This document shows, piece by piece, positions 1-6,970 of a stretch of 38,576 nucleotides of DNA. A program made the position numbers and the translations under genes. The stretch covers positions 1 through 38,576 of the forward strand of contig JBMOHV010000010.1 in the NCBI GenBank assembly GCA_049317645.1, read 5' to 3'. Source of the stretch: SYHX01 sp049317645 (GTDB taxonomy: Bacteria > Bacteroidota > Bacteroidia > UBA7662). How positions within the stretch are numbered: the first letter of the stretch is position 1; the number at the start of each line of letters is the position of its first letter. The notes under the pieces were generated by a model, which saw only the letters and a list, made by a program, of their open reading frames with translations, did no database searches and was not told the DNA's origin.

Positions 1-57
<57 letters not shown>

Positions 58-153
58 TATGTAAAAAAAAATTAATTATTTGTCTTTGTGTGAATCTTGG
101 GGGAAGCACGTCATCCTCACGGACGGACGCATTCCTTACTTTGGTATTCAGTA

Positions 154-164
154 TGTCAAAGAAC
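154..164 (-). promoter_or_regulatory. boxA-like rRNA antitermination site
   Basis: The minus strand reads GTTCTTTGACA, close to the NusB/NusE boxA core (E. coli TGCTCTTTAACA). It lies about 97 nt before the 16S 5' end and downstream of both predicted rRNA promoters, where boxA is expected. The assignment rests on sequence and position only. Confidence 0.6.
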
Positions 165-196
165 GATGCCCGAACAGCTTCCGGGCAAAGCGGACG

Positions 197-204
197 CAAA
201 GGTA
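197..204 (-). promoter_or_regulatory. rRNA operon promoter P2, -7 box TACCTTTG
   Basis: The minus strand reads TACCTTTG, a perfect TAnnTTTG match. No TTG -33 element is visible at the usual distance; that position falls inside the inverted repeat at 212-245. It would give a leader of roughly 135 nt that includes boxA. Confidence 0.55.
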
Positions 205-211
205 AAACCTG

Positions 212-249
212 AAAATCCCTTTTGCGACCTTTTAAAAGGGATTTTTTTT
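212..249. repeat. Perfect 12-bp inverted repeat with T tract in the rRNA leader region
   Basis: AAAATCCCTTTT (212-223) and AAAAGGGATTTT (234-245) are exact inverted copies separated by 10 nt. Eight T residues (242-249) follow on the plus strand. On that strand it looks like an intrinsic terminator, although no plus-strand gene ends here, so it might stop antisense transcripts leaving the rRNA operon. On the minus strand it lies just upstream of the P2 -7 box. Confidence 0.65.
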
Positions 250-312
250 GATAAATTTCGAGGGGCTGTTATTCAAGGACTTACCTCACCACCTCGATTT
301 TTATCGGGACGA

Positions 313-339
313 CAAAGGTAGTTCATGAAGGCTTAACAA
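313..339 (-). promoter_or_regulatory. rRNA operon promoter P1 (TTG, 16 nt, TACCTTTG)
   Basis: The -7 box on the minus strand is TACCTTTG (313-320), identical to P2. A TTG (337-339) lies 16 nt upstream, slightly closer than the usual 17-20. The TTG sits in the loop of a short palindrome AGGCTT-aac-AAGCCT (329-343). Tandem promoters are common for rRNA operons. Confidence 0.5.
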
Positions 340-366
340 GCCTACGGATGCGTCTTTTGTGGAAAA

Positions 367-729
367 CTAAAAGGAATGGGTGGCCAAAAGAACCAGCGTG
401 CAGGCCTGTTGGCATTCTTTGCCTTTGACACGCAGGGCCTGTTCTAAATCCGGGTTTTCGGTGCCTGGATTGAATAGGATCCTTCGATAATCCTTGGACA
501 TCAAGGTCTCCCGCCAAGCGGCTTGGGCAGCGGGTCCCAGATAAAGGGTCACGGTATCGGGCCGAAAAACGCCCTCCAATGGCCACTGCGTATGAATAGG
601 CATGCCATCAACCTCCCCGGGCCGCTGGCCCAACAAATAACATACATGTCCCTTTTGCCTTAATTGCAGGGCAGCGCGGTAAGAATAACGCTCAGGGTTG
701 GACGATGCACCAAGGACCAGAACATTCAT
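367..729 (-). CDS. CoA-binding domain protein (CoA_binding_2 type, YccU-like)
   Basis: A 120-residue single-domain protein. The N-terminus MNVLVLGASSNPERYSYRAA is a Rossmann-type nucleotide-binding start in which the GASSNP loop would hold the CoA pyrophosphate. The C-terminal NPGTENPDLE and EACTLV-like segment (here ACTLVLLAT) match the conserved end of this family. Length is normal. The cellular role of these small proteins is not established; CoA binding is known for relatives. It lies 42 nt after the FAD-dehydrogenase gene on the same strand and probably shares its transcript. No Shine-Dalgarno is visible, as is usual in Bacteroidota. Confidence 0.85.
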   Translation of the reverse strand: MNVLVLGASSNPERYSYRAALQLRQKGHVCYLLGQRPGEVDGMPIHTQWPLEGVFRPDTVTLYLGPAAQAAWRETLMSKDYRRILFNPGTENPDLEQALRVKGKECQQACTLVLLATHSF

Positions 730-771
730 AGTAGGAGGCTTTAAAGGGGAAAACGCGAATCACCGCAGATA

Positions 772-2331
772 CTAGATCGTGGGGAAAGGGGCCGAAAGGG
801 CATCAACACTTCGCCGAGCGTCCAAGATGGCACTCATAATGCCACCGGCATAACCCGCCCCCTCCCCTACCGGGTATAGATTGGAACAATGGGGGTGATG
901 AAGGGCCACAGGATCGCGCGGTATGCGGACCGGTGACGAAGTCCTGGACTCTGGCCCGGCCACAACAGCCCCCTCGTCGAGCAAACGATGCCATTTTTTG
1001 GCCCATTGCCTTAGACCGCCCGCAAGCCTGGCCTGAATTTCGGGTGGATAAAGGAGGTTCAAGGGAGCGGATTGAATGCCTGGTCTGTACGAACAAGGCC
1101 CCAAGTCAGAGCTCATTCTCCCTTGCACAAAATCAGCTAGGTTTTGGGCTGGGGCCCATTGATTTCCGCCCCCCATGGCCATGGCCTCCCTTTCGATTTG
1201 TTCCTGAAAGCGAAGCAAGGCCAAAGGATCGTTGCTGCGAGCCTTGGGGATATCCTGAAGATTAATTTCGGTCACCCATCCTGCGTTGGCGGTGCGATTG
1301 TTGCGCTTGCTGGGGGACCAACCATTGGTCACTACCTGGTCCAAAGTGGTCGAACAAGGCGCCATGATCCCACCAGGACACATGCAGAAGGAATAAACAC
1401 CCCTTCCGCCCACCTGCTCCACCACGGCGTACGATGCCGGGGGCCAGCCCTCGGTGAATGAACTTTCGCGCCGGTACCTCCAACGGTTAATCCACGCCTG
1501 GGGATGTTCAACGCGGACGCCCATGGCGAGGGGTTTGGCCTGAATTTCTAAGCCAGCCCGCTGCAACATCTCAAAAACATCGCGGGCGCTGTGCCCTGTG
1601 CAAAGCATCACCGTTTGGACAGGGATGCGCTCCCCGCCCTCCAACACCAAGACCCGAACGACGCCTAGTTCCCGTTCCAATTCAACCACACGACGGTTAA
1701 AATGAATCTGCCCCCCCCAAGCGATGATCGTCTGCCTTGCCTGTTCAATCAAGGCAGGCAGTTTGTTCGTACCAATATGAGGGTGAGCGTCGTACATAAT
1801 CTGGGAAGGGGCTCCCAAGGTCACCAAAAGGCGGAGAACCGAGGCAAGATCCCCCCTCTTGGTTGAGCGGGTGTATAATTTTCCATCACTAAAGGTTCCT
1901 GCGCCGCCTTCTCCATAACAATAATTAGATTCAGGGTTGAGGCGACCCTCCCGGCTAAGCAGAGCCACATCCCGTCGTCGTTCACGCACGGAACATCCCC
2001 TTTCCCAAACCACCGGACGCCAACCTCGTTCAAGGCAGCGCAAAGCCGCAAACAACCCAGCGGGTCCCGCGCCTACGATGTGAAGCTCGGGCGCATTTTC
2101 GGCCAATTGCAGGGGTTCATAGGGTTGGCCTGATGCCGCGATGGCCTCTGGAGACCTGGCATCGGCAACCCGAACAGTGACCAAGGGTCGAGGGCCCCTG
2201 GCATCCAAACTCCTTCGAAGTATCGTCAAATCGCCCGCTGGGAGGCTCGAAAAGCGCTCCCGCAGGTAGCCTTCCAAATCCGAAACCCCGTACGCCTCCG
2301 CCGGATCCAGCTCAAAACAGAATGATGACAT
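772..2331 (-). CDS. FAD-dependent dehydrogenase (COG2509-type NAD(P)/FAD oxidoreductase)
   Basis: The product is 519 residues from the ATG at 2331. An N-terminal segment of about 75 residues ending in RRSLDARG precedes the dinucleotide-binding GAGPAGLFAAL motif. Further family marks are GEGGAGTFSDGKLYTRSTKRG (20 of these residues are strictly typical), CMCPGGIMAP, and a C-terminal GEGAGYAGGIMSAILDA that closes the FAD site. Family members are predicted FAD enzymes of unknown substrate. The open frame continues upstream to 2475, but that extension is encoded by the DnaA-box region and is not needed, because the family N-terminal fold begins after the ATG at 2331. The gene is transcribed divergently from dnaB. 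Confidence 0.85.
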   Translation of the reverse strand: MSSFCFELDPAEAYGVSDLEGYLRERFSSLPAGDLTILRRSLDARGPRPLVTVRVADARSPEAIAASGQPYEPLQLAENAPELHIVGAGPAGLFAALRCLERGWRPVVWERGCSVRERRRDVALLSREGRLNPESNYCYGEGGAGTFSDGKLYTRSTKRGDLASVLRLLVTLGAPSQIMYDAHPHIGTNKLPALIEQARQTIIAWGGQIHFNRRVVELERELGVVRVLVLEGGERIPVQTVMLCTGHSARDVFEMLQRAGLEIQAKPLAMGVRVEHPQAWINRWRYRRESSFTEGWPPASYAVVEQVGGRGVYSFCMCPGGIMAPCSTTLDQVVTNGWSPSKRNNRTANAGWVTEINLQDIPKARSNDPLALLRFQEQIEREAMAMGGGNQWAPAQNLADFVQGRMSSDLGPCSYRPGIQSAPLNLLYPPEIQARLAGGLRQWAKKWHRLLDEGAVVAGPESRTSSPVRIPRDPVALHHPHCSNLYPVGEGAGYAGGIMSAILDARRSVDALSAPFPTI

Positions 2332-2374
2332 GAAAATACCTCCCTTGTCCTGCAAATATGAGAAGAGCTTGACC

Positions 2375-2425
2375 TTATCCACCGAAAAAACCCACTTATC
2401 CACCCAAAATCTAGGCTTATGCACC
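2375..2425 (+). promoter_or_regulatory. Three DnaA-box-like sites with 21-bp phasing
   Basis: TTATCCACC occurs at 2375-2383 and 2396-2404, and TTATGCACC at 2417-2425. All lie on the same strand, each is preceded by C, and they are exactly 21 bp apart (two helical turns). Each matches the DnaA box TTATnCACA at 8 of 9 positions. The array lies between the FAD-dehydrogenase start and the dnaB promoter and is followed by an A-rich stretch (2446-2482). Possible roles are DnaA control of dnaB, a DnaA-titrating site or part of an origin; sequence alone cannot decide. Confidence 0.55.
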
Positions 2426-2497
2426 AAGCCAACCAGACTCCCCGCAAAATGAGGAAAAGAAAAAACCCATAACAAAAAAGAGCAGCCGACAAGAGCC

Positions 2498-2505
2498 TAA
2501 GTTTG
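2498..2505 (+). promoter_or_regulatory. dnaB promoter, -7 box TAAGTTTG
   Basis: A perfect TAnnTTTG match ends 4 nt before the dnaB ATG at 2510. No -33 TTG is evident upstream. With a normal distance to the start point, transcription would begin at or within a base or two of the ATG, giving a leaderless mRNA. Confidence 0.5.
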
Positions 2506-2509
2506 TGAT

Positions 2510-4036
2510 ATGGAACCCACCAATACTTTGCTTAAAAAGCGCGGCGTGGGCCGCAGCGCACCCCTCACCATGCCAGGCCTGTCCGGCAAATTACCCCCGC
2601 AGGCCCTTGAAGTGGAGCAGGCGGTCCTGGGGGCCTTGATGCTCGAAAAAGAAGCCCTGTCCCAGGTCATCGATCTTCTGCATCCCGATGTGTTCTATGT
2701 GGAGAAAAATCGATGGGTTTTTGAGGCCGTTCGGCTCCTTTTCGAAAAATCCGAACCGGTGGATCTGTTAACGGTCACCCAAGAACTCAAGTCCATGGGG
2801 CGATTGGAAGAAGTGGGAGGCGCCTATTACATTGCTGATTTAACCAACCGAGTCAGCTCCTCTGCCAACATTGATTACCATGCTCGCATTCTCCTTGAGA
2901 AATACATCCTGCGCGAGCTGATTCACCTCTCCGGGGATATGTCCACCGAAGCCTTCGACGATACCACGGATGTCTTTGAATTGCTGGATCGCTGCGAAAC
3001 CAAACTCTTTGGAATTGCCGATCGTAACATAAGACGCAACGGTGACGGAATTCACGATTTGGTCCAAAAAGCATTCAAACAAATCCAGGCTGTTTCTCAA
3101 CAGGCGGATGGCTTATCTGGAATCCCCTCCGGATTCACCGAATTGGATCGATTGACCTCTGGCTGGCAGAGGGGAAGCCTGAACATTATCGCGGCGAGAC
3201 CTGGTATGGGTAAAACCGCTTTTGTACTGAGTTTGGCTCGCAATGCCTCGGTCGATTTCCAAAAAGGTGTGGCGTTTTTTTCGCTCGAAATGTCGGGGAT
3301 TGAATTGATTAATCGCCTTTTGTCTTCTGAAACCGAAATAGAAGGCGAAAAACTCAAAAAAGGCAAACTGGCTCAGCACGAATGGATTCAATTGACCAGT
3401 CGCACCGACAGCCTCACCAGAGCCCCCCTCTACATTGACGATACCCCCCAACTAACCCTTTTTGAATTAAGGGCCAAGTGCCGAAGACTCAAATCCAAAC
3501 ACGATATTCAACTCATTGTTATCGATTACTTGCAATTGATGGGTGGAGGATCCAACGATGCGTCGGGCATGAATCGTGAACAAGTGATTGCCTCGATTTC
3601 CCGGGGACTCAAAGCCCTGGCCAAAGAACTGGAAGTCCCCGTTATTGCGTTGAGTCAGTTAAGCCGTCAGGTTGAAGTCAGAGGCGGCAACAAAAAACCG
3701 ATGTTATCGGACCTCCGAGAATCAGGGGCCATCGAACAAGACGCGGATATGGTCATGTTTATTTACCGTCCCGAATATTACAATATGGAAGGCGAGGGGT
3801 ATCCGGACCAGGCCCAAATCATAGTCGCAAAACACAGGAACGGTCAAACCGGGGAAATTAATTTGAGATTCCAGGCCAAATACGCCCGCTTTGTGAATCC
3901 AGGAGGGCCGGGAGGCGCTGCAGATTTTGCAGGCGATCGCCGGGATCCCAACGAGCCCAACAGCCCTTTCAAGGGTTTGGATCGAACCTTTCCATCCCGC
4001 TTGAACGAGATGGATGAAGGACCTGCTCCTTACTAA
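2510..4036 (+). CDS. dnaB: Replicative DNA helicase DnaB
   Basis: A 508-residue hexameric helicase that unwinds DNA at the replication fork. After a variable 27-residue lead, the N-terminal DnaB domain (about 28-130) starts with LPPQALEVEQAVLGALMLE. The RecA-like domain has Walker A ARPGMGKT (229-236), the H3 segment IVIDYLQLM (336-344), and SQLSRQVE and LRESGAIEQDAD further on. There is no intein. The Gly/Pro-rich tail is not conserved. It heads a five-gene same-strand run (ung, aminotransferase, sugar kinase, TrkH) with small gaps. DnaA-like boxes lie about 85-135 bp upstream. An internal ATG at 2570 is an alternative start, but the promoter position fits 2510. Confidence 0.97.
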   Translation: MEPTNTLLKKRGVGRSAPLTMPGLSGKLPPQALEVEQAVLGALMLEKEALSQVIDLLHPDVFYVEKNRWVFEAVRLLFEKSEPVDLLTVTQELKSMGRLEEVGGAYYIADLTNRVSSSANIDYHARILLEKYILRELIHLSGDMSTEAFDDTTDVFELLDRCETKLFGIADRNIRRNGDGIHDLVQKAFKQIQAVSQQADGLSGIPSGFTELDRLTSGWQRGSLNIIAARPGMGKTAFVLSLARNASVDFQKGVAFFSLEMSGIELINRLLSSETEIEGEKLKKGKLAQHEWIQLTSRTDSLTRAPLYIDDTPQLTLFELRAKCRRLKSKHDIQLIVIDYLQLMGGGSNDASGMNREQVIASISRGLKALAKELEVPVIALSQLSRQVEVRGGNKKPMLSDLRESGAIEQDADMVMFIYRPEYYNMEGEGYPDQAQIIVAKHRNGQTGEINLRFQAKYARFVNPGGPGGAADFAGDRRDPNEPNSPFKGLDRTFPSRLNEMDEGPAPY

Positions 4037-4051
4037 CGAACCTTCTTGGGG

Positions 4052-4771
4052 ATGACAGACCCACGCTTGATGGAAGAGCCCGTGATTCCCACGGCATGGA
4101 GCGCTTTTTTGGAAGAATGCGGAGCTCTAGAGGCTTTGGCTGATCCTCTCAGTAACCTACGTTCGGCCCTTGAACGAAACGAGGTCGTTTATCCCAAAAC
4201 CACCGATCTGTTTCGGGCCCTGGAAGTCTTGCCCCCGGAAGGGGTCCGGGTCGTCTTGATGGGTCAGGACCCCTACCCCGGGGCAGGCCTGGCCACCGGA
4301 TTGAGCTTTGCAGTACCGCACGATGCCCCATCGCCACCCTCCCTGATCAACATCGCCAAAGCCCTGCAATGGGATCAACAGGCTTGCATCAACGAGGGCC
4401 AAGCGGAGCTGATGGAGGAGCCCATCCGTTGGTTGGAGCAGCGCGACCCCTTGGGCCGCATCCCCGATCTGGAAAATTGGGCCGAACAAGGAGTGCTCCT
4501 GCTCAACGAAACGCTGACCGTGCGCGCGGGTTATCCGGGTTCGCATCGGGATTGGGGTTGGGGGCTTTGGACGGCCAAAGTATTGGAAGGTTTGGCGAAA
4601 TCCGGAAAACCCATGGTCTGGTTGTTATGGGGCAAAGAAGCCCAAAAACATCGCAACCCTGCCGTTCATTGCTTGGAAACGGTGCATCCTTCCCCGTTGT
4701 CGGCCTACCGTGGATTTGTGCAGTGTCGGCATTTTTCGCAGACCAATCAACTTTTGAAGGCTTATCTTTAG
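4052..4771 (+). CDS. ung: Uracil-DNA glycosylase, family 1
   Basis: A 239-residue enzyme that removes uracil from DNA in base-excision repair. The water-activating loop GQDPYPG has the catalytic Asp and the Tyr that blocks thymine; the family's usual His after Tyr is Pro here. Other family blocks are PPSLINIAKAL, WAEQGVLLLNETLTVR with the uracil-binding Asn, LLWGKEAQ, and HPSPLSAYRGF with the catalytic-site His. Length is normal. The ATG at 4052 is preferred over an in-frame TTG at 4046. It follows dnaB by 15 nt and is probably co-transcribed. Confidence 0.93.
   Translation: MTDPRLMEEPVIPTAWSAFLEECGALEALADPLSNLRSALERNEVVYPKTTDLFRALEVLPPEGVRVVLMGQDPYPGAGLATGLSFAVPHDAPSPPSLINIAKALQWDQQACINEGQAELMEEPIRWLEQRDPLGRIPDLENWAEQGVLLLNETLTVRAGYPGSHRDWGWGLWTAKVLEGLAKSGKPMVWLLWGKEAQKHRNPAVHCLETVHPSPLSAYRGFVQCRHFSQTNQLLKAYL
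4763..4770 (+). promoter_or_regulatory. Possible internal promoter for the aminotransferase gene (TATCTTTA)
   Basis: TATCTTTA matches TAnnTTTG at all but the last base and ends 5 nt before the ATG at 4776. It overlaps the last codons and stop of ung, so it may be chance. Confidence 0.25.
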
Positions 4772-4775
4772 GGCT

Positions 4776-5999
4776 ATGACCAAAGCACCTTTCTGGACCT
4801 CCAAGAGAGTCCTGGAATTGGAAGAATCCCAAACCCTGGCCATGGCAGCACGCAGCCGGGCCTTGGCCGAACAAGGAATCGAAGTCATCAACCTAAGTTT
4901 GGGTGAGCCAGATTTCGATACCCCGGAGCATATCAAGGCCGCAGCCTGCCGTGCCGTTGAGGATAACTATTCGCATTATACCCCGGTGGCCGGTTACGCT
5001 GATTTGAGGCAGGCCGTTTGTCACAAAATGAGCCATGAACTGGGATGGAATGTAGGGCCAGGCCAAGTGGTCTTCAGCACAGGCGCCAAACAGAGTTTGA
5101 TTAATGTCTTGTTATCCGTGCTGAATCCGGGGGATGAGGTTTTGTTGCCTGCACCTTATTGGGTCAGTTATGCCGGGATGATTCAAATGGCCGAAGCCAA
5201 AGCCGTGGTTGTGGTGGGCAGTCCCGCAAACGGTTACAAAGTCCTGCCCGAGCAATTGGAGGCGGCCATCACCCCCAAGACCCGATTGCTTTTGTATTCA
5301 TCCCCATGCAATCCCAGCGGGGCCGCGTACCATGCTGATGAATTGGCAGCCTGGGCCGAAGTGTTGCGTCGCCATCCTGGGATTTTGGTGGTATCGGATG
5401 AAATCTACGAGCACATTCGTTTTGAGGGAACCCATGCCAGCATCGTTCAACATGAAGGCATGAAGGACCGGACCGTGGTGGTCAATGGGATGTCCAAAGG
5501 GTATGCGATGACCGGCTGGCGGCTTGGTTACGCGGTGGCTCCACCCGAAATCGCCGAAGCCTGCGTCAAATTGCAAGGTCAGTACACCTCCGCAACCTGC
5601 TCCATTGCTCAGCGAGCTGCCTTGGCCGCCCTGAGCGGAACCATGGAACCCACCTACCGAATGCGGGAGGCCTTCCGCCAACGTAGGGACTTGTTTTATA
5701 AGGCCTTTGAAGGCCTCTATGGTTGGGAATGCCCCCTGCCCCAGGGCGCCTTCTACCTTTTTCCACGTATTTCAGACTGGTTCCAGCTGCCCTGGAGGGG
5801 AGAACCCCTGGGCCATGCCGAAAGGGTGGCGGAATTTCTGCTTGAAGAGGCCCGCGTGGCCACCGTGGCCGGGGATGCCTTTGGTTGCCCCGACTGCCTG
5901 CGTTTGTCAACGGCCAGTTCAGAAGACAAACTTTTGGAGGCCGCCCGTCGAATCCGGACGGCCATCGAAGAACGATTGGTTGCGCATCGTGTCGGCTGA
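4776..5999 (+). CDS. PLP-dependent class I aminotransferase (aspartate aminotransferase-like)
   Basis: A 407-residue fold-type I transaminase, probably moving amino groups between aspartate and 2-oxoglutarate. Family marks are SLGEPDFDTPEHIKAAA near residue 40, NPSG in SSPCNPSGAAYH, the Asp of VVSDEIYEHI, the PLP-lysine segment SKGYAMTGWRLGY, and an Arg in LRLSTASS that would bind the substrate carboxylate. The sequence resembles the AspB (I-gamma) group; exact substrate choice cannot be read from it. It begins 4 nt after the ung stop, and its end overlaps the start of the sugar-kinase gene by 11 nt, suggesting translational coupling. Confidence 0.9.
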   Translation: MTKAPFWTSKRVLELEESQTLAMAARSRALAEQGIEVINLSLGEPDFDTPEHIKAAACRAVEDNYSHYTPVAGYADLRQAVCHKMSHELGWNVGPGQVVFSTGAKQSLINVLLSVLNPGDEVLLPAPYWVSYAGMIQMAEAKAVVVVGSPANGYKVLPEQLEAAITPKTRLLLYSSPCNPSGAAYHADELAAWAEVLRRHPGILVVSDEIYEHIRFEGTHASIVQHEGMKDRTVVVNGMSKGYAMTGWRLGYAVAPPEIAEACVKLQGQYTSATCSIAQRAALAALSGTMEPTYRMREAFRQRRDLFYKAFEGLYGWECPLPQGAFYLFPRISDWFQLPWRGEPLGHAERVAEFLLEEARVATVAGDAFGCPDCLRLSTASSEDKLLEAARRIRTAIEERLVAHRVG

Positions 6000-6960
6000 G
6001 CTTCCGCTTTGGCCCTCGCTTCGCATCTTGGTGGCCGGGGATTTGATCCTGGACACCTACGGGATTGGTCAAGTCAGCCGGCAGTCCCCCGAAGCAGCTG
6101 TTGAAGTTTTGGATCTCTTTGAATGGCAACACCGTGTAGGGGGCTCCGGCAATGTCGCCCTCAACTTGGCGGGACTGGGTCTAGATGTTCGCCTTTTGGC
6201 GACCGTAGGCCAAGATCCCGAGGCAGCTATCCTTCGGGAACTACTCCAAAACGCAGGGATCAGCGACCGTTATTTGGGCGCCCTTGCGGGTGTTCCAACC
6301 ACCCATAAAACCCGATTTCTGGACGGAAAAAGGCACCTTTTGAGGGTGGACCGTGAACAAAGAAACCCTCAGCATCCGGAACTTGACCTCCTTTTGGAAC
6401 AGCGCCTGGATCAAGCGCTGGAAGGTTGCGATGCCTTGGTATTGCAGGACTACGAAAAAGGTTTTTTCAACCCTGAGCGCATTGCTCGCTTCATCCAAAA
6501 AGGACGAGAACGGGGGATTCCGATTTGTGTTGACCCCAAACACCTGCACTTTTGGGAATTCAAGGGGGTGGACTTGTTCAAACCCAACCTCAAAGAACTG
6601 GAACAGGCCCTCGATCGCAAGATTCAAATCGAGTCTTCGGAATTGGAAGAGGCCTGCGCCGAAGCCAGGGAACGATTGTCTTGTCGTTTGTTGCTGGTGA
6701 CCATGGCGGACCAGGGGCTCTGTTGGATGGATGAACAAGGATTTGGTCGCCTCGAAACAAAACCTGTTGAAGTGGTGGATGTCTGCGGTGCTGGCGACTC
6801 GGTCATCGCAGCGGCCACCTGCGCCTATGCCTCGGGCATGGCTGTACTGGATATTGCGGCCTGGTCCAACCTCTGCGGTGGGCTGGCCTGCCTCAAATCC
6901 GGCACGCAGCCTTTAGTTTTGAAGGAAGTTCTAAGCCATTTGAATTCCCTCCCCTCCTAA
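5989..6960 (+). CDS. PfkB-family kinase, RfaE1/HldE kinase-domain type (heptose-7-phosphate kinase-like)
   Basis: A 323-residue ribokinase-fold sugar kinase. RfaE-type blocks are VAGDLILDTYGIGQVSRQSPEA at the start, GGSGNVALNLAGLG (substrate lid region), and DPKHLHFWEFKGVDLFKPN. The ATP and catalytic-base motif reads DVCGAGDS, with Cys where Thr is usual and Asp as the base. Relatives phosphorylate D-glycero-D-manno-heptose 7-phosphate for lipopolysaccharide core; in this phylum the true substrate may differ. No C-terminal nucleotidyltransferase domain is present. The start chosen is GTG at 5989, because the homologous region begins right after it and upstream in-frame sequence lies inside the aminotransferase gene. 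Confidence 0.82.
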   Translation: MSAELPLWPSLRILVAGDLILDTYGIGQVSRQSPEAAVEVLDLFEWQHRVGGSGNVALNLAGLGLDVRLLATVGQDPEAAILRELLQNAGISDRYLGALAGVPTTHKTRFLDGKRHLLRVDREQRNPQHPELDLLLEQRLDQALEGCDALVLQDYEKGFFNPERIARFIQKGRERGIPICVDPKHLHFWEFKGVDLFKPNLKELEQALDRKIQIESSELEEACAEARERLSCRLLLVTMADQGLCWMDEQGFGRLETKPVEVVDVCGAGDSVIAAATCAYASGMAVLDIAAWSNLCGGLACLKSGTQPLVLKEVLSHLNSLPS

Positions 6961-6970
6961 AAAATCGGCC

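Larger units (their letters stand above)
58..366 (-). other. rRNA operon leader and upstream promoter region (no protein gene)
   Basis: This stretch of about 310 bp has no credible coding region. A plus-strand open frame at 97-321 has no recognisable protein and crosses the rRNA leader. On the minus strand it holds two TACCTTTG -7 boxes (313-320 and 197-204), a boxA-like antitermination site (154-164), a strong inverted repeat (212-245) and an A/T-rich run just before the 16S gene. These are listed separately. The layout is that of an rRNA operon control region. Confidence 0.75.

Noticed and set aside
97..321. A 74-residue plus-strand open frame in the rRNA leader region
   Set aside because: It overlaps boxA, both rRNA promoters and the inverted repeat, has no start signal and resembles no known protein.
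2332..2475. N-terminal extension of the FAD-dehydrogenase by 48 residues
   Set aside because: It repeats a WVDK/SVDK pattern that is simply the translation of the DnaA-box repeats, and homologous sequence begins only after the ATG at 2331.
2332..2509. Calling this region the chromosomal origin oriC
   Set aside because: Three DnaA-like boxes alone are not enough; no clear unwinding element was identified and GC skew cannot be calculated here. It is kept as a DnaA-site finding only.
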